NCBI RefSeq assembly: GCF_004337985.1
Contig: NC_043740.1
Coordinates: 4,977,407-5,041,406, forward strand
From: Pyricularia pennisetigena
Taxonomy: Eukaryota; Ascomycota; Sordariomycetes; Magnaporthales; Pyriculariaceae
Reading direction: 5' to 3'
DNA length: 64,000 nt
Shown: positions 59,507 through 64,000 of the stretch, piece after piece
Numbering within the stretch: position 1 is the stretch's first letter
Layout of the letters: each line of letters begins with the position of its first letter
Translations under genes and position numbers: made by a program
Notes under the pieces: generated by a model
What the model saw: the letters and a program-made list of their open reading frames with translations, nothing else
The model's database searches: none
Told to the model about the DNA's origin: nothing

Positions 59507-60893
59507 ATGCTGTCTGGCGTCCTTCTTTTCAACTTGAAAGGTGAAAACCTCATCTTTCGCAGCTTCCGAAATGATTGTCGCCCTCGCCTTGCCGATGTGT
59601 TCCGCATTCAAGTCATCAGCGCTCGGGAAACCCGGTCGCCGATCCTGACGCTCGGAAGCACTACTTTTAGCCATGTCAAGCACGAGAACATCTACCTCGT
59701 GGCTATTACCAAGAGCAATGCGAACGCTGCTCTCGTCTTTGAGTTCCTCTACCGCCTTATCCAGCTCGGGCGGGGCTACTTTGGCAAGTTTGACGAGGAG
59801 GCCGTCAAGAACAACTTTGTGCTTGTCTACGAGCTGCTAGACGGTGTGTTGATGCTCTCTCGCCCGCTGTTGATCCATCTCAAACATCTTCTAACTTTAT
59901 CGCCTACTTCATACAGAGATTGTCGACTTTGGATACCCTCAAAACACCGAAACAGACACGCTCAAGATGTACATTACGACTGAAGGCGTCAAGTCCGAGC
60001 ACCGCCCCGAAGATTCGGCCAAGATCACAATGCAAGCTACCGGCGCCTTGTCATGGCGCAAAGCAGACGTCAAGTACCGCAAGAACGAGGCATTTGTCGA
60101 TGTTATTGAAGACGTCAACCTCTTGATGTCTGCTGCTGGGGCCGTGCTGCGCGCCGACGTCACGGGTCAGATCGTCATGCGCGCATACCTTTCCGGAACA
60201 CCCGAGTGCAAGTTTGGCCTGAATGACCGACTGCTTCTCGACGGCGACGGCATGATGAGTCTGCCGTCCGGCAACCGCATGGGCACCAAGGCTACCAAGG
60301 CGGCAGCTGGCAGCGTCACGCTCGAGGACTGCCAGTTCCACCAGTGCGTCAAGCTCGGCAAATTCGACTCGGACCGAATCATCAGCTTCGTGCCTCCCGA
60401 CGGCGAATTCGAGCTTATGCGCTACCGCGCCACCGAGAACGTGAACCTGCCCTTCAAGGTCCATGCCATCGTCAACGAGATTGGCAAGACAAAGGTTGAA
60501 TACAGCATCGGTGTCAAGGCTAACTTTGGCCCCAAACTCTTTGCTACCAACGTCATCGTCCGCATCCCCACACCGCTCAACACAGCTCGCATAACAGAAC
60601 GTTGCACACAAGGCAAAGCGAAGTATGAGCCGTCCGAGAACCATATCATATGGAAGATTGGTCGATTTGCCGGCCAATCGGAATATGTCCTGTCTGCCGA
60701 GGCCGAGCTCACAAGCATGACCAGCCAAAAGGCCTGGAGCCGGCCGCCTTTGAGCATGAACTTCAGCCTGCTCATGTTTACCAGTAGCGGTCTGTTGGTG
60801 CGATATCTCAAGGTATTTGAGAAGAGCAACTACAGTAGTGTCAAGTGGGTGCGGTACTTGAGCAGGGCTGGAAGCTACGAAATAAGATTTTGA
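59507..60893 (+). CDS. apm4: AP-2 adaptor complex mu subunit
   Basis: Medium chain of the clathrin adaptor AP-2, which binds YxxPhi cargo and PIP2 at the plasma membrane. Exons: 59507-59843 and 59917-60893 (intron 73 nt with a CTAAC branch site); 437 residues, matching the family. The start MLSGVLLFNLKGENLIFR is the conserved longin-domain N-terminus; upstream in-frame codons lack homology. The longin domain is about 1-140. T154 in QATGALSW aligns with the regulatory Thr156 of animal AP-2 mu. The C-terminal mu-homology domain is about 165-437 and includes MRAYLSGTPECKFGLND. It ends VRYLSRAGSYEIRF as expected. Confidence 0.97.
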
Positions 60894-61113
60894 TGTTTTG
60901 TTTATTCTGGTTTTACTCTGGGCATGGCATGGCGTTTGGGGCTTGTTTGTCTTGGCGATTAGTCGCATTGATTAAGTGACCTGGGAGGCACTTGGCCTAT
61001 CTAAGTTCTACCATATACATCTTGTTTCTTTTTTTGTGGCCTCTACCTTGGGATACATCTTGTTGTTTCCCTCAGATCTTATTACTACTAAGGAGAACCG
61101 GTCGATGTCAGCA
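60894..61113. other. Short convergent intergenic space
   Basis: 220 bp between the stop codons of apm4 (+) and the oxidase gene (-). T-rich motifs on both strands fit overlapping 3' ends. Nothing else seen. Confidence 0.6.
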
Positions 61114-63564
61114 TCATCTGCATATATGCGGATTCATTGGGGTGGCATTATGACTTACAATTTCAATCCAGCGAGCCATCCACTTGTCCACAACGGCTTT
61201 TGCTTCATCCACAAGCCCGAGTTCTACAAGCTGTTAGCCAATATCATCAAGAACAACAACAAGAACAGCAAATCAGAACTCACCGAGCAATAGCTGTACG
61301 CCTCCCCGAATGCCACTCTCGAGAGCCGAGGAGATCCAAGCATGGGTGTAGGATGTGTGCTCGCCGACAAAGATGACTCCATCATGGGTCTTGAAGTATT
61401 CCGGGATGAAGAGCTCGTGCTGCCCGGCAAGAGGAGATGCCCAGCTGCCCGCCTCTAGCGGATCTTGATACCAGCACTTTCTGTTGTACTTGCCCGTGTA
61501 CAGACCCTCGGCGGCAGGGCCGTGGATTTCGAGAATGGCGTCAAGGACATACTGCACGTGCTCTTCCTCACTGAGCGTTGCCATACGGATTCCCCACTGG
61601 TCTGCGGAGATGTAGCTGGCGAGGATGGAGGCGGGGCCAGTGCCGTTGATGTCGTAGGATGGGTAGCAAATGCTGCCAATACCTGGGATATCTGTGGTAG
61701 TGGAGCACGAGCCATAGATGGGGTTGGGGAGCTTCGTCTCCCAGAAGCGCTCGCTGAACTCCAATGCGATCTTGCAGGCCCCTGTTTTATCATGTCAGTA
61801 TGGCCAAACCTGGGCGACGGGATCAACCGAGAAAGACGAACCGTTGTATGGGATCTGCGTGAGGGCGTTTGCGATGGTACCAACCAGGGGCGGGGTGAAA
61901 CGCCAGTTCTTCAGCACAGAAAATGGCACGCCCAAGACGGCATAGTCATATGTCGATGACTTGAACTGGGCATCCTTGAAGCTGTCTCGCCACTGCAGCG
62001 TCACCTTGCCCGTCGTCTTGTCGCGCTGTACGCGCTCAATCTTGCGCCCCATGATGGTAGCGTTGTCAACCAACGGGTGGAAGCTCTCTGGGATGCGGTT
62101 CAAGCCACCGTTCACCGTCTTGTACGTTGAGGCGCTAAAGTACATGCCTTCGTAAAGCTGCGAGACGGCACGAGATGTCAGTGGCTGGCGCTGCAGTCTT
62201 TCTTGCTACGCCCGAGCAGATGCAGTCACGACTCACAGTATCCCAAAAGTCTGAAGATCCCGAACCAACGACCATGCTTGTGTCGTTCAGTGTCTGGTTC
62301 AGGTAGTTGACCATGTAGCCGAATTCACTCCACCGGCCGCCGATTTCACCTGGGACCTTGTTGTCTGCTGGGCTGTTAGCTGGCATGTACGCTTTATCAG
62401 TCGACCGGTTCGATCAACTTACGGATGAAATCGCTATGAGCCTTGTGCATGTTCTTTGCGATCTCTGCAAAGAACTCCTCATTCGACTCGAGCGAGCCCA
62501 CCTTGGCGCTGAGCGCTGCGGTGGAGTTGTCCATCTCCAGGTCGACCCTCAAGGATGCGTTCTGGGCGACCTCGGTAAGGGTGGGGGCGATGCCATTCGG
62601 CAGCTTGATGGAGTTTTTGTATGTCAATCCCTGCTGCGAGGTCTGGTACCAGGGGATGAAGTCGATGCTGAGGTTCTTGGAGTGGCCGTTCAGCCGGTTC
62701 ATCTCGTCGGCCAGGTCAAAGACGAGCTGGTGGTCGCTGATGTTGAGCGTTTGGTTGTTGAGCTCGATGGTGGCGGGGAAACGCATGGGACCCATCTCTT
62801 GGTAGGAAAAGGTCCCGTTCTGGAAGCCCGAGGGCCCGCCGGACAGGTACGCCGTGTGGACGCGGCCGCCTAGTCTGGAGCTCGCCTCGATGATCTCGAG
62901 GTTCTTCATGCCCGCTTGGCTGAGGACGAGGTATGTCATGAGACCGGACATTCTTGAGGAAGCTAGTTAGCACAGATTAAACAACGAGGAGGTATTGCGC
63001 ACAAGACCGCAGTAAGACAATGGAGTGGAAGTCTCACCCAGCACCGACAATTCCGACCTTGGAAGCCTTGGCAGCGTCGGCATCCACAACACTCAGGTTC
63101 TTTGCCTCGAGGTGCGCCACGCCATCGAACCACGGCCCGAGGGTGTCGAAGCCATCAGTCTGCGACATGACGATGCCGCGCTTGGCTTTGCGGCTCCTGC
63201 TCGGATGCATCGTCTGAGGTCCACTGCGCCCGACGAGCCGGCCGGCAGAATCCCACGCAGATATGCAGCCACCCGACTTGGCATCCTCGGGGATGCTCCA
63301 TGCCAATCTGCTCTCGCCGGAGCCTGCAGGACCCGGGGCAGTTGCAATCACGTGGTGAGCATCTTGATGGCTCTCTGACGTGCACTCGCCATATGTGTAA
63401 GTCAGGGTCCCGGCCGGGGCTGATTCGACCGACCTGGAGGAGAGGTAGACGTTGGCCAGGCGCGAGTTCAGGGCTGCCTTGGTGTCTATGTCGAGAGGCA
63501 GAGCTGGCCTGGGGGATGACCGGGCCAGTTGGCCGAACAGGGCTGTGACGAGTACCGCTTTCAT
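61114..63564 (-). CDS. L-amino acid oxidase, secreted FAD enzyme
   Basis: Oxidatively deaminates L-amino acids to keto acids, ammonia and H2O2. Exons: 63564-63038, 62952-62423, 62367-62237, 62157-61842, 61781-61284 and 61223-61114 (introns 85, 55, 79, 60 and 60 nt, GT-AG); 703 residues, usual for fungal LAAO. An N-terminal hydrophobic segment (MKAVLVTALFGQLARS) suggests secretion, and the first about 165 residues are poorly conserved. The FAD Rossmann motif VGIVGAGMSGL (about 170) is split by intron 1, then IEASSRLGGRVHT and the LAAO hallmark EMGPMRFP. The C-terminal FAD block GEHTSYTHAWISSALESGIRG is intact, followed by ELGLVDEAKAVVDKWMARW. Exon 3 has a NAGNAG acceptor (62367 or 62364), changing one residue. 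It is convergent with apm4. Confidence 0.93.
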
Positions 63565-64000
63565 AATGGCTGCTTAAATGGAAGCTGCTGTCGAGGTCGG
63601 CTGTTCCTGAAAGACATAATCACAGTCTACAAAGTTCGACGCCAAGCATGATATTTATACCCATTCTTAAGAACAGCATACTGCCCACATCTTGGCAGGA
63701 AAATACCGCAGTTCGATCGTCACAATCATCACCCCTGGTAATCCATTCGCGTTATTTCCATGATTGAGTAACCCCCGAGGATATCGCCGGCTTCAACAAC
63801 GACACGCACAGGGCGCGGCACGTTGGGAGTCAAGAGGGGGCGGCGAAGTTTGGGGTGCTGATATGCGTCCAAATCGTGCCAAGCCTATTGGCTGCCCTGC
63901 CAAGCGGATGGGAAAAATGCACTTTACAGATGTGGACGTCGAAATGCGCTAACAAACAACATGCATGCCGATAATTCTTTTTTTTTTTTTTTTTTTTTTT
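63565..64000. other. Upstream region of the L-amino acid oxidase gene
   Basis: About 436 bp of promoter. A CGATAA site at about 63,969 fits the HGATAR core of AreA-type nitrogen regulators, plausible for an amino-acid oxidase but a single short match. The window ends in a T-run (63978-64000). No gene is supported. Confidence 0.4.

Noticed and set aside
60051..60968. 305-codon open frame on the minus strand
   Set aside because: Antisense shadow of apm4, whose family match is unambiguous.

Overview
The window is nuclear DNA of a filamentous ascomycete (Pezizomycotina, most likely a Sordariomycete). The gene half carries short GT-AG introns of 54-104 nt and typical fungal single-copy genes. The repeat half looks like transposons degraded by repeat-induced point mutation (RIP): C-to-T and G-to-A changes, very high TpA, and CAA/CAG/TGG codons turned into stops. 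The 5S rRNA gene is of the dispersed type known from Neurospora.

Region 1 (1 to about 31.25 kb) is a nested, dead transposon block. Three copies of one Ty1/copia family lie at 1-6856 (+, 5' part outside the window), 7856-15518 (-) and 21211-29513 (+). Copy 2 has both 557-bp LTRs (TGTTAA...TTAACA) and a perfect 5-bp target duplication (GTAAT). It sits inside the integrase of an older Ty3/gypsy chromovirus, whose pieces are 6857-7855 and 15519-20784 (-). The 3' LTR of copy 1 is itself split by a 1.85-kb non-autonomous element with terminal inverted repeats (element A, 4744-6591). Two partial relatives, B and C, lie at 29514-30110 and 30111-31253. The 5' LTR of copy 3 is split by a 655-bp solo LTR of another family, which contains a tRNA-like sequence. 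No intact transposon gene remains.

Region 2 (31.25-31.7 kb) is the border. It holds a 3' fragment of a 5S rRNA gene, cut by element C, followed by an apparently complete 5S gene with a TATA box at -29.

Region 3 (32.6-64 kb) is GC-balanced and gene-dense, with eight genes: a giant DUF6606/DUF3638/DUF3645 protein (-), 26S proteasome ATPase Rpt2 (-), ubiquitin-conjugating enzyme Ubc1 (+), a secreted GH43 glycosidase (-), mitochondrial succinyl-CoA ligase alpha (-), Elongator subunit Elp3 (+), a GPI-anchored fasciclin protein (-), AP-2 mu (+) and a secreted L-amino acid oxidase (-); counted with the giant gene this makes nine. Exon structures were worked out by hand from splice sites and reading phase, and each closes in frame.

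Three neighbours relate to the ubiquitin-proteasome system: the giant protein (often labelled ubiquitinyl hydrolase in databases), Rpt2 and Ubc1. Rpt2 and Ubc1 are divergent and share about 1.1 kb of upstream DNA. The other genes look like ordinary housekeeping or secretome genes with no obvious operon-like logic. The most unusual signals are in the repeats: a tRNA-like, G-tract module in the 3' tail of all three copia copies, a copia/gypsy shared LTR end, and element A with its subterminal inverted repeats and a 347-bp internal tandem duplication.
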